From Lujinxingia vulgaris (lineage in GTDB: Bacteria > Myxococcota_A > Bradymonadia > Bradymonadales > Bradymonadaceae), in assembly GCF_007997015.1 (NCBI RefSeq), contig NZ_VOSM01000002.1, positions 682,001 through 746,000 of the forward strand: a stretch of 64,000 nt of DNA. Reading direction: 5' to 3'. The number at the start of each line of letters is the position of its first letter. Within the stretch, counting starts at the first letter, position 1. Of the stretch, positions 47,404-56,547 are shown piece after piece. A program made the position numbers and the translations under genes. The notes below the pieces were generated by a model. That model searched no databases and was not told the DNA's origin. It saw only the letters and a program-made list of their open reading frames with translations.

Positions 47404-48633
47404 ATGCAGCGAGTGATGCTCTACTTCAAAGGCGTATGCATGGGCATCGCCGATATCATCCCCGGAGTCAGCGGCGGGACGCTGGCGTTGATTCTGGGAA
47501 TCTACACCGAGCTGGTCCATACGATAAAGGGGCTCAACCTGAGGTGGGTGGCCCCCCTGGGGAGGTGGTTGACCCAGGGCAGAAAGGACGAAGACTGGCG
47601 CGCGCTGCTCGCTGCTCTGGAGCGTCTGAACCTCGTCTTCCTGATGATTCTCGGCGCGGGGATCGCCACGGCCATCGCCGTCGGCGGGCTTGTGCTCCCG
47701 GGGTTGCTGGAGCGCTACCCGGAGGTGATGCGCGCGCTCTTCTTCGGGCTGATCCTGGCGAGCGTGCCGGTGCCCTTTAGGATGATCGAGTTTCGCGACG
47801 GTTCCATGAAGACGGTGGCCGCGGCTGCTGTGGTGGTGGGGGTGGTGGTGGGTTGGGTGCTGACCAACCCTGCCACGACCTTTGAGACCAATATGACGTG
47901 GACGGAGGTCAGCTCTCAGGAGCAGACGATGCGCGAGGTGGTGCGCGAAGAGCCCAGCGCCTGGGCGACCGAGCAGGTCTTCTGGGCGCCGGAGAATGCG
48001 CCGCTGCGTGAGGTGATGGACGCAACCTACCCCGAGATGCAGCTGACGCCGCCGGATGCCGACGCCGCGCGGGATAAAGATGCGGTGAAGGCGCGCAGTG
48101 AGGCCTATGAGGCGTTGATCATTCCGGCGGGGACGCCGGTGAAGATCCCGCAGCCGGCGCCCTGGTACATCTTTGTGGTGGGCATGATCGCTATCTGCGC
48201 GATGATCCTGCCGGGGATCAGCGGGTCGTACCTGTTGTTGATTCTGGGCGGCTATTATTTTGTGCTCAACGCGCTTAAAGGCGTGATCACGGGGCTTGCC
48301 TCGGGGAGCCTTCCACTCAATGCGACGATGTATGTGGGGCTCTTTATGGCCGGGGCAGCCATTGGCATTTTGAGTTTCTCGCGGGTGTTAAGCTGGTTGT
48401 TGCACCGTTTCACTGTGCCCACGCTCGGCGTGCTTGTGGGGCTGATGCTGGGCTGTCTTCGGGGCATCTGGCCCTTTCGGGGGATGGCTGGCGGCTACGT
48501 CGTCAACGTGATGCCGGCCGGAGTCGACGCGACGGTGGTCGCCTCGATCATAGCCGCGCTGGTGGGCGCGGTGTTGGTCACGGTGTTGGGTAAGGTGGGA
48601 AGCGCGCATCAATCTGGCTCGTTGCAGAGCTGA
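47404..48633 (+). CDS. DUF368 membrane protein, probable undecaprenyl-phosphate translocase (PopT)
   Basis: 409 aa, about ten TM helices. The DUF368 signature GVCMGIADIIPGVSGGTLALILGIY (residues about 11-35) and a second copy (ICAMILPGISGSYLLLILGGYY, about 260-281) give the inverted-repeat pattern of the family. DUF368 proteins (PopT) were shown to recycle undecaprenyl phosphate across the inner membrane. A loop of about 110 residues between the two halves is longer than usual. Rrf2-type regulator follows 22 bp downstream. Confidence 0.85.
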   Translation: MQRVMLYFKGVCMGIADIIPGVSGGTLALILGIYTELVHTIKGLNLRWVAPLGRWLTQGRKDEDWRALLAALERLNLVFLMILGAGIATAIAVGGLVLPGLLERYPEVMRALFFGLILASVPVPFRMIEFRDGSMKTVAAAAVVVGVVVGWVLTNPATTFETNMTWTEVSSQEQTMREVVREEPSAWATEQVFWAPENAPLREVMDATYPEMQLTPPDADAARDKDAVKARSEAYEALIIPAGTPVKIPQPAPWYIFVVGMIAICAMILPGISGSYLLLILGGYYFVLNALKGVITGLASGSLPLNATMYVGLFMAGAAIGILSFSRVLSWLLHRFTVPTLGVLVGLMLGCLRGIWPFRGMAGGYVVNVMPAGVDATVVASIIAALVGAVLVTVLGKVGSAHQSGSLQS

Positions 48634-48655
48634 GGTCGCGGCAGAGGAGTCAATC

Positions 48656-49111
48656 ATGGAGATCAGCGCACGCACGATGTACGGGCTTCGCGCCCTGGTG
48701 ACGTTGGCCGGGGCGAGAAGTTGCGAGCCGATGAGTATTCAGACCATCGCCGACGAAGAAGAGCTTCCCGGGAAGTTTCTGGAAGGCATCATGGCCGATC
48801 TGAAGCGAGGTGGTTTTGTGCGCAGCAAACGTGGGGCCAACGGCGGGTATATGCTGGCCAGGCCGGCGAGCGAGATCACGCTGCTCAGCGTGATCCGCCA
48901 CCTCGACGGGCCGGTGGCGCCTCTGGGCTACGAGGACCGCACTGCGGCGGCCGAAGGAGAGCTCACCGAGCGCCAGCGGGCGTTTGGGCCGGTGTGGTGT
49001 GAGGTGCGCGACGCGACGATTCGGGTGTTGGAGCGTTATTCGATTCAGTCGATCGCCGACAGCGTGCCGGAGCTTCGTCTGGAGGATTTTCGGCCGATCT
49101 ACCAGATCTGA
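48656..49111 (+). CDS. Rrf2-family transcriptional regulator
   Basis: 151 aa. A winged helix-turn-helix (about residues 1-85) with the Rrf2 pattern SARTMYGLRALVTLA, IQTIADEEELPGKFLEGIMADLKRGGFVRSKRGANGGYMLAR. The C-terminal part has only one Cys (VWCEVRD) and lacks the three-Cys [Fe-S] cluster motif of IscR and NsrR, so it is closer to CymR-like members that sense differently. The AGGAG site 6 nt upstream is strong. The closeness to the DUF368 gene suggests that it may regulate it. Confidence 0.88.
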   Translation: MEISARTMYGLRALVTLAGARSCEPMSIQTIADEEELPGKFLEGIMADLKRGGFVRSKRGANGGYMLARPASEITLLSVIRHLDGPVAPLGYEDRTAAAEGELTERQRAFGPVWCEVRDATIRVLERYSIQSIADSVPELRLEDFRPIYQI

Positions 49112-49131
49112 ATCCAGGGTTGCGAAGCTTG

Positions 49132-49177
49132 AAAAACGAGAGCGCGCTCGCCAGTGGCAAGCGCGCTCTCGTTTTTT
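49132..49177 (+). terminator. Bidirectional terminator between Rrf2 and lytic transglycosylase genes
   Basis: A-run, 14-17 bp stem (49132-49148 with 49160-49176) around an 11-nt loop, then TTTTTT. It sits between converging stop codons (49111 and 49210). Confidence 0.88.
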
Positions 49178-49209
49178 CAGGTGTGTGCCGGTGAGGCCCG
49201 GCGCAGCTC

Positions 49210-52200
49210 TCAGAAGTTCGGCATCTCCAGGTAATCCTGGCGGATGTTCTGGCCGACGTAGAGGGGCTCGCCATCTTCGTAGATGCGCAGGTAGAGGTTC
49301 ACAAAGCGCAGCACCTTTTTGGCGTAGCCGCGGGCCTCGGCGTAGGGGATCTCCTCGATGAACTCATCGAGGGGGATCTGGTGGCCGCGCATCTCCAGCC
49401 AGGCGCCCACGCGGTGGGGGCCGCCGTTGTAGCCGGCGAAGGCGAAGAGCTCCTGGCCGTGGAACTTCCGCACCAGGCGACTGAAATAGAAGATGCCATG
49501 GGCGATGGCGTTGTCTTCTTCGAGAAGATCGTAGGGGCCGAAGTCTTCGTCACCGAAGAGATCTGCGATCTTCAGGCCGGTGCGGGGGATGACCTGCAGA
49601 AGCCCCAGGGCGTCGGCGCGGCTGAGCGAGTCGGGGTTAAAGGAGCTCTCCACCAGCATCAGCGCCCAGATCATGTAGGGGTTAACGCCGTGTTTTTTGG
49701 CCAGGGGTATGACTTTTTCGGGGAAGGCGCGGGGGTAGGCCATCATCCAGTAGCGGCGGGCCTCGCCCTCGGGGGCGCGGCGCAGCCACCAAGTGTTACC
49801 GAGCGCGTGGCGACGGACCAGGTGGTAATCACCCACCTCCTGAAAGGCGTGGACCAGCACAGTGTCAAGACGGCGCCGGCGGTCGAAGATGGCCTGCTGG
49901 CGCGCGATCTGGTCGCGCCGCTCCGAGGCGGTTGTGGCCACCGGGAAGCGCAGCTCATCGGACTCCATGCCCCAGAGTTGGGCTTGCTTACGGGGAGGGC
50001 GGTTGTCGATGTAGTAGCCCCAGCGGTGGTAGGGGAGCTCCACCGGGCGAGAGCCGGCACGGGCGCGTCGCGAGATGCCGCGGAACTCCAGGCTGACATC
50101 GCGAATGACGCGGCGGGCCTCGGTGGTCCAGCCGGCCTGCCACAGCCATTGGGCGCGCTCCAGGTTGGGGAAGAGCTCGCCGGCTTCTTCGACGGCGCGG
50201 GCCAGGCCGCCGCGGTGGGTGTCATCATCGTAGGCGGTGATGGCTTCGGGCACCGGCCCGATCATCTCGCCGCGGGCGTAGTTCACAAAGGCCATGTCAG
50301 AGCCGTTGCGACCTCCCCAGTAGATGCGGGCCTCGGCGTTGTAGCGCACGCGGCCTGCAGGGTGGGTGAAGTCCACCTCCCCGGTGGGGACACGGGCCTG
50401 GGGGGCATTGCGATCGTCGAGGCCGGCGATGTTGTCGCGGTCGGTGTCGTCGATCTCATCGCGGGAGGTGTCAGGCTCGACGCCCAGAAGTTGCGACGGG
50501 GCGATCAGGGGGCGACCGGGGTTCCAGGTCAGGCCAACTCCGGGGGCGACCATCGAGGGCGTTGTCACGCAGCCGTCGTCTGCCGGATCGCAGGGCGTGG
50601 CGTAGTAGGGGCCGGTGTCGGTGCGGCGTACCGGACCGTCTTCGGTGAGCGCGCCGGAGAGGGGCGTGGCGCGCGGATCCTGGTAGGACGCGGGAGCCTG
50701 GCGAAAGCCGTAGAAGGAGGCCTCGTCGAAGGCGTCGAAGACCGCATCGGAGCTCTCGACGACCCGCTCGGCCTGGACGAAGCCACCATCGCTTCCGGCG
50801 CGCTGGCGAAGGTCGAGAAGGCGTCCTGCGGCCTGAAGCCCGTAGTAGCTTGTGGGGTAGGCCTGGGCCACGTCGTCAAAGACCAGCGCGGCCTCTTCGT
50901 CGTTGCCGCTGCGCTCCAGGGTGCGGGCGGTCCAGTAGAGGTATTTGGCGCGGTTCTGGCCGCTGGAGCGATCCGCCAGGCGGCGCAGGTTGTCATACGC
51001 CTCGTCGAACTTGCCGCTCTTGTAGAGCAGGTAGGTGTAATGCCAGCCGCGCTTGCGGTAGGCGCTGTAGAGACGATCGTAGGCAGCGAGCGCCTCGGGG
51101 TAGCGGCCGTGCTGCTCATAGAAGCCCGCCAGGGCGCTCACAAGCTCGCGGGTGGGCTCGCCGCGGTAGAGGGTCTCCAGGGCCTCAATCGCCTCATCGA
51201 AGCGCCCCAGGCGAGCCAGGGCGAAGCTGTGGAAGCGGTAGAGGGTGCGCTTGCTCATGCCGGCTTCGTTGCCCGCTTCAAAACGCCGCCGCGCCTCCTC
51301 GAAGTAGGGGAGTGAGGCTTCAAACTGGTGGCTGTAGTAGCGGTTCAGCGCGATCTCGAGCGTCACTTCATTCTCGAAGGCGGAGTCGCCGCTCTCGGTG
51401 GCGTGCGCTTCCAGAAGGCCGGTGAAGAGCTCGTGGGCCAGGGGCCAGAACTTGTCGACGCGAAGTTGTCGGAAGCGTTTGAGAAGATCCTCGCGGGGGA
51501 TCTCGGGGATCGCCACCCCTTGTGCTTTGAGCGCGTCGAGGCGCTCCCGGGCAAGCTCACCTTCCTCTTTGTAGGGAAACTCAAACCAGGCCAGTTGGTA
51601 AGCGCGGGCGGCGTCTTCCGGGCGATCGATCTCCTCGAAAGCGCGCCCCTGCAGGTACAGAATGATATGGCGACGCGGGTAGTCGGGGAAGGTCTCGGCG
51701 ATCTGGGTGAGCACGGGCGCGGCCTGCTCGTAGCGCCGGGCGGCCATCAGAGATTCGGCCTGGGCGGCGCGGGCGCGCCACATCATCGGGCTGTCTTTGG
51801 CGTCGTAGACCCGACCGTAGGCCCGAGCGGCCTCTTCGTGGCGCTCGAGTTCACTTAAGTTGAGTGCGCGCAGGTAGTCGACGTAGTCGTCGATGGGCGT
51901 GCTGCCCTCGAGCGCGTCGAGCCGGGCCAGCGCGGCGGCGTGGTCCCCCTGGTGGTAGGCCAGGTAGGCGCGCTGAAAGCGGGTGAGGTTGAGTGCCTCG
52001 TCCGCCTCACCGCACTCCGCGTTAAGAAGACCATCGAGCGCGGCGGCCGCTTCTTGCGGTTTTTGCCAGAGCAGCGCCTGGCGGGCTTCCTCGCGCACCA
52101 GGGTGGCCGAGGAGCAGCGCTGTGCGGCGCGAGACGCCGCCGACGTGGAGCGCTCCAGAAGCTGGCGGGCCTGGTCCAGCGCGGCGTGGCGCGGAGCCGG

Positions 52201-52347
52201 GGGCTGTCCGGCGTGCGCCATCGTGTCGACGCGGGATTCATCGTCCTGAGCAGGTGCGGAGCCGGCGCCGAAGCTCAAAAGGGCGATCGCGACAGTAGCC
52301 GCCAGCGCTCCCGCAGCCAGCCGGGGGGCAGGGGGACGTCGAGTCAT
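49210..52347 (-). CDS. Large exported lytic transglycosylase with TPR-like N-terminal part
   Basis: 1045 aa. Signal peptide (about residues 1-33), a long helical repeat region like Slt70 (about 40-560), an Asp/Pro-rich part (about 560-700), a further domain with no recognised match, and a C-terminal SLT domain (about 880-1020). The catalytic Glu is in MLVESSFNP (about residue 900), with ALGLLQVIPRTG and AGYNGGPHRV motifs. It cleaves peptidoglycan glycan strands to anhydro-muropeptides. About 400 residues longer than E. coli Slt70. Start: ATG at 52347, without a strong SD. Confidence 0.88.
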   Translation of the reverse strand: MTRRPPAPRLAAGALAATVAIALLSFGAGSAPAQDDESRVDTMAHAGQPPAPRHAALDQARQLLERSTSAASRAAQRCSSATLVREEARQALLWQKPQEAAAALDGLLNAECGEADEALNLTRFQRAYLAYHQGDHAAALARLDALEGSTPIDDYVDYLRALNLSELERHEEAARAYGRVYDAKDSPMMWRARAAQAESLMAARRYEQAAPVLTQIAETFPDYPRRHIILYLQGRAFEEIDRPEDAARAYQLAWFEFPYKEEGELARERLDALKAQGVAIPEIPREDLLKRFRQLRVDKFWPLAHELFTGLLEAHATESGDSAFENEVTLEIALNRYYSHQFEASLPYFEEARRRFEAGNEAGMSKRTLYRFHSFALARLGRFDEAIEALETLYRGEPTRELVSALAGFYEQHGRYPEALAAYDRLYSAYRKRGWHYTYLLYKSGKFDEAYDNLRRLADRSSGQNRAKYLYWTARTLERSGNDEEAALVFDDVAQAYPTSYYGLQAAGRLLDLRQRAGSDGGFVQAERVVESSDAVFDAFDEASFYGFRQAPASYQDPRATPLSGALTEDGPVRRTDTGPYYATPCDPADDGCVTTPSMVAPGVGLTWNPGRPLIAPSQLLGVEPDTSRDEIDDTDRDNIAGLDDRNAPQARVPTGEVDFTHPAGRVRYNAEARIYWGGRNGSDMAFVNYARGEMIGPVPEAITAYDDDTHRGGLARAVEEAGELFPNLERAQWLWQAGWTTEARRVIRDVSLEFRGISRRARAGSRPVELPYHRWGYYIDNRPPRKQAQLWGMESDELRFPVATTASERRDQIARQQAIFDRRRRLDTVLVHAFQEVGDYHLVRRHALGNTWWLRRAPEGEARRYWMMAYPRAFPEKVIPLAKKHGVNPYMIWALMLVESSFNPDSLSRADALGLLQVIPRTGLKIADLFGDEDFGPYDLLEEDNAIAHGIFYFSRLVRKFHGQELFAFAGYNGGPHRVGAWLEMRGHQIPLDEFIEEIPYAEARGYAKKVLRFVNLYLRIYEDGEPLYVGQNIRQDYLEMPNF

Positions 52348-52528
52348 GGAAACGTGCCTGGGTGGCAGAGGTGGTCAGTGGAGATCGTCGGGCAAGACCC
52401 GTCGATGGGGCGCGTGCCACGGGTGGCGAGCGCCTGGCTCGAAGGGCCTGTCTGCAAAACCGCGACGCATCGCGCGGCTATTTCGCCGCACGTAAAGCTA
52501 ACGCCGGGTAGCACCTGCGGCGAGTTTT

Positions 52529-52735
52529 TCAGGTGTTTTGTTGCTCCAACGCGCGCATCGCGTCTTTGATGGCGAGTTTGCGCTTCTTAATGACGCGCGC
52601 CTCAAATTGTTCTTCGGGAGAGAGCGATCGCAGCTTCTCGAGTGCCTGAAGTCGCTCCTTAAGCTCGAGGTGTTGAGCGCGAAGCTCGTCGAGCGAAGAG
52701 GGGCTCTCGGACATCGGGGTTCTGCGCTGCTGCAT
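52529..52735 (-). CDS. DUF465 (YdcH-like) small helical protein
   Basis: 68 aa. The family's pattern of a Leu-rich helix followed by IKKRKLAIKDAMRAL is visible (about residues 48-62). YdcH-like proteins are widespread and of unknown function. The ATG at 52735 has AGGA 5 nt upstream; an inner ATG at 52714 is the alternative. Confidence 0.85.
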   Translation of the reverse strand: MQQRRTPMSESPSSLDELRAQHLELKERLQALEKLRSLSPEEQFEARVIKKRKLAIKDAMRALEQQNT

Positions 52736-52868
52736 AGCGTCCTCGCCATGGGGTAGGGGGGGATGGCCTCAAGCTCACCCTTGAGGGCCACAGCTTCAGT
52801 GTGAGGATCTGCGAGGAAATATTCAACCACCACCTGTGTTATCCTCGGGTCAAAAGGCGCAAAACCTG

Positions 52869-52897
52869 TTGACACACCCCTGCCCATCGGATAGCTA
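52869..52897 (+). promoter_or_regulatory. Candidate tRNA-Gln promoter overlapping a palindrome
   Basis: Perfect -35 TTGACA (52869-52874), 17-nt spacer, weak -10 TAGCTA (52892-52897). A perfect 12-bp palindrome GGATAGCTATCC (52889-52900) overlaps the -10. Start near 52904, about 34 nt ahead of the tRNA. Confidence 0.42.
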
Positions 52898-52937
52898 TCC
52901 GCCTCCCAGAGGGGATGCCCGATATCGACGGGCGCGC

Positions 52938-53008
52938 TCGGGGATCGTCTAACGGCAGGACAGCGGGTTCTGGTCCCGTCAATCTAGGTTCGAATCCTAG
53001 TCCCCGAA
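52938..53008 (+). tRNA. tRNA-Gln (CUG anticodon)
   Basis: Folds as a full cloverleaf: acceptor TCGGGGA (52938-52944) with TCCCCGA (53001-53007), D-arm from 52947, anticodon stem GCGGG/CCCGT with loop TTCTGGT giving anticodon CTG at 52970-52972, T-arm CTAGG-TTCGAAT-CCTAG, discriminator A at 53008. It is 71 nt. CCA is not encoded. The anticodon reads CAG codons, the main Gln codon in a high-GC genome. Confidence 0.95.
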
Positions 53009-53110
53009 TGACGTCACTCACCAGAGCAGGGTGACGCGGCATTTAACCACGAAAGACGCCGCCGGTAGCGCAACAGGCGCCGCCGGGGCTTCACAGAGCA
53101 GGGAAACGAT

Positions 53111-53329
53111 ATGGCTACCAAGCGTCCCGCAAAAATTGCGAGTAAGAAAAAAGGCAAAGCCGACAGCCGCACCTGTCCGGTGTGCCAGACCGAGATGCAG
53201 ATCACGCGCGTGATGCGTTTCACGGAAGGGCCCAGCGGCATGCTGTGGGCCTGCACGAGCAACTCCTGCCTGGCGCTGGTCTCGAAGCACGGCCAGCACG
53301 TGGGCAGCCTGCTCGACAAGAGCGCCTGA
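53111..53329 (+). CDS. Small zinc-ribbon protein
   Basis: 72 aa. Lys-rich N-terminus (KRPAKIASKKKGK), then CPVC (about residue 22) and C.....C (about 48-53; ACTSNSCLA), a likely zinc ribbon. It begins 102 bp after the tRNA-Gln and has AGGGA upstream. A terminator follows 44 bp after the stop. Function not recognised; similar little ribbons occur in DNA or RNA binders. Confidence 0.75.
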   Translation: MATKRPAKIASKKKGKADSRTCPVCQTEMQITRVMRFTEGPSGMLWACTSNSCLALVSKHGQHVGSLLDKSA

Positions 53330-53373
53330 TCACGCACCGCATTCTGTCAGGCGTCGTCCGCGACGCCGATGAC

Positions 53374-53403
53374 AAAAAAGCCCGCCTTTGAGCGGGCTTT
53401 TTT
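53374..53403 (+). terminator. Rho-independent terminator after the zinc-ribbon gene
   Basis: 12-bp stem (53374-53385 with 53392-53403), loop CTTTGA, arms ending in six A and six T. Confidence 0.9.
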
Positions 53404-53567
53404 GTGGCCAAAATCCGGGCCTGCGCGGCGACTCTATTTGGAATGATCTTGAAGAAGCGCCGTCTTATAGGTCATGGTGGCGGGCTCTAAAGCAGAGGTT
53501 CGGCGCGGGACGCCCCGCAACACCTTGAGCAGGACGACGTCGGACAACGATCGCAGGAGAAGGCTGG

Positions 53568-55874
53568 ATGATGAAAGCGAAGAAGCGGGTAGGTGCCCTG
53601 GTAGCGGGCCTTTTGATGTCGGCGGGGACGTTCGGTGGGCTTCCCCAGGCGTGGGCTCAGGGCGGCAATGTGCGCTTCTCTTATGAGGAGGTTCGTCTGA
53701 CCGATGAGCGCGACTACATGCTGGTGCCGCGCGCCGAGGGCTCGCTCGCTGGCGATGTGACCAAAGAGACGCTGGAGCGGGCCTTTGAGAGCCTTCGCCG
53801 CGCCAAGCGCCCCACCTATGGGAACTCGTATGTGGAGATCTCCGGGCGAGTTCCGGAGCGGGCGACGGTGGAGGTGCATATCGACCGCAACCACGCTCAG
53901 TACGCGCTCATCATCATCGCCGAGGCCGTCTACACGATGACCGAGTTCGGGGTGCCGGCGGTGAGCTTTCCGGGCCACGCCGATCGTCCGCTGACCCGGG
54001 CCGACGTGCCCTTTGCGGCGTACACGCTCAGCGTGCCGCTCTGGAAGGTGGTGCCCCCGGGGCCGGTGACCAGCGCGCAGGTGATCATGCCTGATGGCGA
54101 GCTTGTGGCGATGTCTGATGTTCGCGAGCGCTGGTCGAGCCAGCGCACCGAGGTTGTCGACGAGGTCTACAGCTACCTCGATGCGGTGCAGGCTCACACG
54201 GTGCGCTCGGCGGTGGAGGTGTTGCCGAAGTTGGGCGATCTGCGCCTGGATGCAGTGCTGCCGCTGCTGAGCCACGAAGATGCCCGGGTGCGCCAGTCCA
54301 CGCTACGCGTGCTCGAGGAAGAGGCCGGTGAAGAGCGTGTGCTCACAGCGGTTGCCGAGCGTATGCCGGATGAGTCGAGCGCGACGCTCGCGCGGGCGAT
54401 GGCCGAGTTTCTGGGTAAGGCGCGCGACAAGCGCTTCAACGTTCAAAAGCAGTTCTTTTTGCTGCGTCGCGGCGAAGATGCCGAGAAGTTGGCGGCGGCC
54501 GAGGCCCTGGCGGGCTTCTCGGGCGATGCGCGCGTGGTCGAGGCGCTCGTCGAGACGCTGAGTGCGGAAAATAAAGAGCTGGCCATGCGCGCGGCGGCCT
54601 CTCTTGAGGGGCTGGATGCGCATGAGGCCCGGGTGGCATCACTGAGTACCGAAGGCATCGACGCCGAGGTTCGGCTGCAGCTCGCCGACGACCTCTCGGC
54701 CTCGGGCAAGCCTGCCGATGTGCGCCTGGCCGGCCTTACCTACATCGCGAAGCATCGCAGTGAGGGTCACATCAATCAGGCGCTCAATCAGGTCGCCGAG
54801 TTGAAGACCGACGCCGGTCGCCAGGCGCTGGAAGCCTTTTTGAGCGATGCCGATGCCCGCCGCCGTGCCGCCGCGACCGAAGCGCTGGTGCTGCAGAACG
54901 ATGTGGCAAGCGTCGCCGCGCTCCGAGAGCGCGCCGAGGATGCTTCCGGCGCCGAAGAAGAGCGACTTGTGGATGCGGCCTACACGATCATGGTCAGCCA
55001 GTCGCTCGATGAGGTGCTCAAGCAGACCGAGTCGCGGGACATCGCCGTGCAGCGGGTGGCCTATGAGGCGCTCGGTGAGCGCGCGGCGCGCCAGGGAGGC
55101 TCACCCTCCTCGCAGGTCGTCTCGCGCCTTGTTGAAGGGAGCGAGAGCCGCGATGATGCCGTCCGCGGGGCCGCAGCCCGCGCGCTGGGGCAGATCGGCG
55201 GGGAGCGCGCGCTCGCTCGCCTCAGTGAGATGACCGACGATCGCTCCGCCGAGGTGCGTCGCAGCGTGGCGCTGGCCCTGGGCAACGCTCCGGCCAACCA
55301 GCAGGCCGACACGCTTAAGGCCTACCTCGACGATAAAGATCCGATGGTCGTTGCTGCGGCCGTCGACGCCATGGGGATGCGCAACGATCCGAGTGAGATC
55401 GAGCGCATTCGCCCGATGGCCACCCACGAGTCGGCGGCGGTGCGTGCGGCGGCGCTGCGGGCGCTGACGACCTTCACGATCGGTGGTGATACCGAGACGG
55501 TGCGCCGTCATCTGGGTCTTCTCGGCGGCGCAGTCAACGATCCGGCGCGCGAGGTGAAGATCGCCGCGCTCAATCAGCTCGGGCGCTTCGATCTGGCGAT
55601 GGCCGTGACGAACATCGCGCTGCAGGTCAACTCCGAGGAGCCGGAGCTGCGCGCGGTCGCCGTGCGCGCCCTTGGCGAAAACGGTCATGCCAGCGCGCAG
55701 CCGCTGGTGGAGACGGCCCTGCGCGACGGCGCAACCGAGGTGCGTCGCGAGGCGATCCTGGCCATGGCGAAGATGCCTGGAAGCTCCAAGAAGGCTCGCC
55801 TTCAGGCCCGACTTGAAGATGAGCAAGATCCGCAACTGCAAGCGCTGATCCGCTCTACGCTTGAGGAGCTCTGA
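53568..55874 (+). CDS. Exported HEAT-repeat protein
   Basis: 768 aa. Signal peptide (about residues 6-31, ending WAQ). Residues about 35-210 form an unrecognised N-terminal region, and the rest is built of HEAT/PBS-like repeats (VRQSTLRVLEEEAG, EVRRSVALALGNAPANQ, EVRREAILAMAKMPG). This suggests a periplasmic scaffold. It starts the co-directional set that runs to 63003. An ATG at 53571 is an alternative. The DUF192 gene starts 1 bp beyond its stop. Confidence 0.78.
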   Translation: MMKAKKRVGALVAGLLMSAGTFGGLPQAWAQGGNVRFSYEEVRLTDERDYMLVPRAEGSLAGDVTKETLERAFESLRRAKRPTYGNSYVEISGRVPERATVEVHIDRNHAQYALIIIAEAVYTMTEFGVPAVSFPGHADRPLTRADVPFAAYTLSVPLWKVVPPGPVTSAQVIMPDGELVAMSDVRERWSSQRTEVVDEVYSYLDAVQAHTVRSAVEVLPKLGDLRLDAVLPLLSHEDARVRQSTLRVLEEEAGEERVLTAVAERMPDESSATLARAMAEFLGKARDKRFNVQKQFFLLRRGEDAEKLAAAEALAGFSGDARVVEALVETLSAENKELAMRAAASLEGLDAHEARVASLSTEGIDAEVRLQLADDLSASGKPADVRLAGLTYIAKHRSEGHINQALNQVAELKTDAGRQALEAFLSDADARRRAAATEALVLQNDVASVAALRERAEDASGAEEERLVDAAYTIMVSQSLDEVLKQTESRDIAVQRVAYEALGERAARQGGSPSSQVVSRLVEGSESRDDAVRGAAARALGQIGGERALARLSEMTDDRSAEVRRSVALALGNAPANQQADTLKAYLDDKDPMVVAAAVDAMGMRNDPSEIERIRPMATHESAAVRAAALRALTTFTIGGDTETVRRHLGLLGGAVNDPAREVKIAALNQLGRFDLAMAVTNIALQVNSEEPELRAVAVRALGENGHASAQPLVETALRDGATEVRREAILAMAKMPGSSKKARLQARLEDEQDPQLQALIRSTLEEL

Positions 55875-55875
55875 G

Positions 55876-56547
55876 ATGGCCTCGTCGCCCAGCATCTCTG
55901 CATCGTTGGGGAGCCGTGTATGCCTCGTGCTGCTGCTGGGGCTGATGACGATGGCCTTCAGCTGCGAGCACACCTCCGGTGGCGATGAAGCCGCGACGCC
56001 TGGCGCAGATGGGAGTGCCGATGAGACCACAGCCTGTGTGCTCGATGAAGCGTGCGAGAGTTTCTACCGTTGCATCGAGAGCACCTGCCAGGTGCCCCCG
56101 GCGATGAGCGGGAAGCGTGACGAAGATACGCCCGTGCTCAGCTTCTTCTCCCCCGACGCTGAAATGCCGGAGGAGGGGGGCGAGCCGCTGGCGAGCTTCT
56201 ATACGGAGCTCGCGCTTACCGCGGCCGAGCAGTCGCGCGGGTTGATGTATCGCCCGCATATGCGCGACGACTGGGGGATGCTCTTTGTGTATCCCGCCGA
56301 GCGCTCGCTCTCGTTCTGGATGAAGAACACGTTGATTCCCCTCGACATGATCTTCATCGATGACGCCGGCGAAGTGGTCGGAGTCGTGGAGATGGCCGAG
56401 CCGCAGACGCTCTCGCCACGGCGCGTGGACAGGCCGGCGCGGTACGTCTTTGAGATCAATGGTGGGTTGAGCGCCGAGCTGGGCATCGGCGAAGGCACCC
56501 GGGTGCGCTTTGAACATATGGAAGGCCATCACACGCCGCGTCGCTGA
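55876..56547 (+). CDS. DUF192 lipoprotein
   Basis: 223 aa. Lipoprotein signal (Cys near residue 30, MAFSCEH), a short Cys-rich part (CVLDEACESFYRCIESTC), then the DUF192 domain (about 80-215) with the family motifs SRGLMYRPHM, FWMKNTLIPLDMIFID and a final FEINGG. DUF192 proteins are small exported beta-barrels of unknown biochemical role. The ATG starts 1 nt after the HEAT gene's stop, with GAGGAG upstream. The next gene opens inside its 3' end. Confidence 0.88.
   Translation: MASSPSISASLGSRVCLVLLLGLMTMAFSCEHTSGGDEAATPGADGSADETTACVLDEACESFYRCIESTCQVPPAMSGKRDEDTPVLSFFSPDAEMPEEGGEPLASFYTELALTAAEQSRGLMYRPHMRDDWGMLFVYPAERSLSFWMKNTLIPLDMIFIDDAGEVVGVVEMAEPQTLSPRRVDRPARYVFEINGGLSAELGIGEGTRVRFEHMEGHHTPRR

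Noticed and set aside
49381-51315. Plus-strand frame of 644 codons opposite the lytic transglycosylase
   Set aside because: Antisense to the SLT domain and the helical repeats; low-complexity Gly/Val/Ala content and no start signal.
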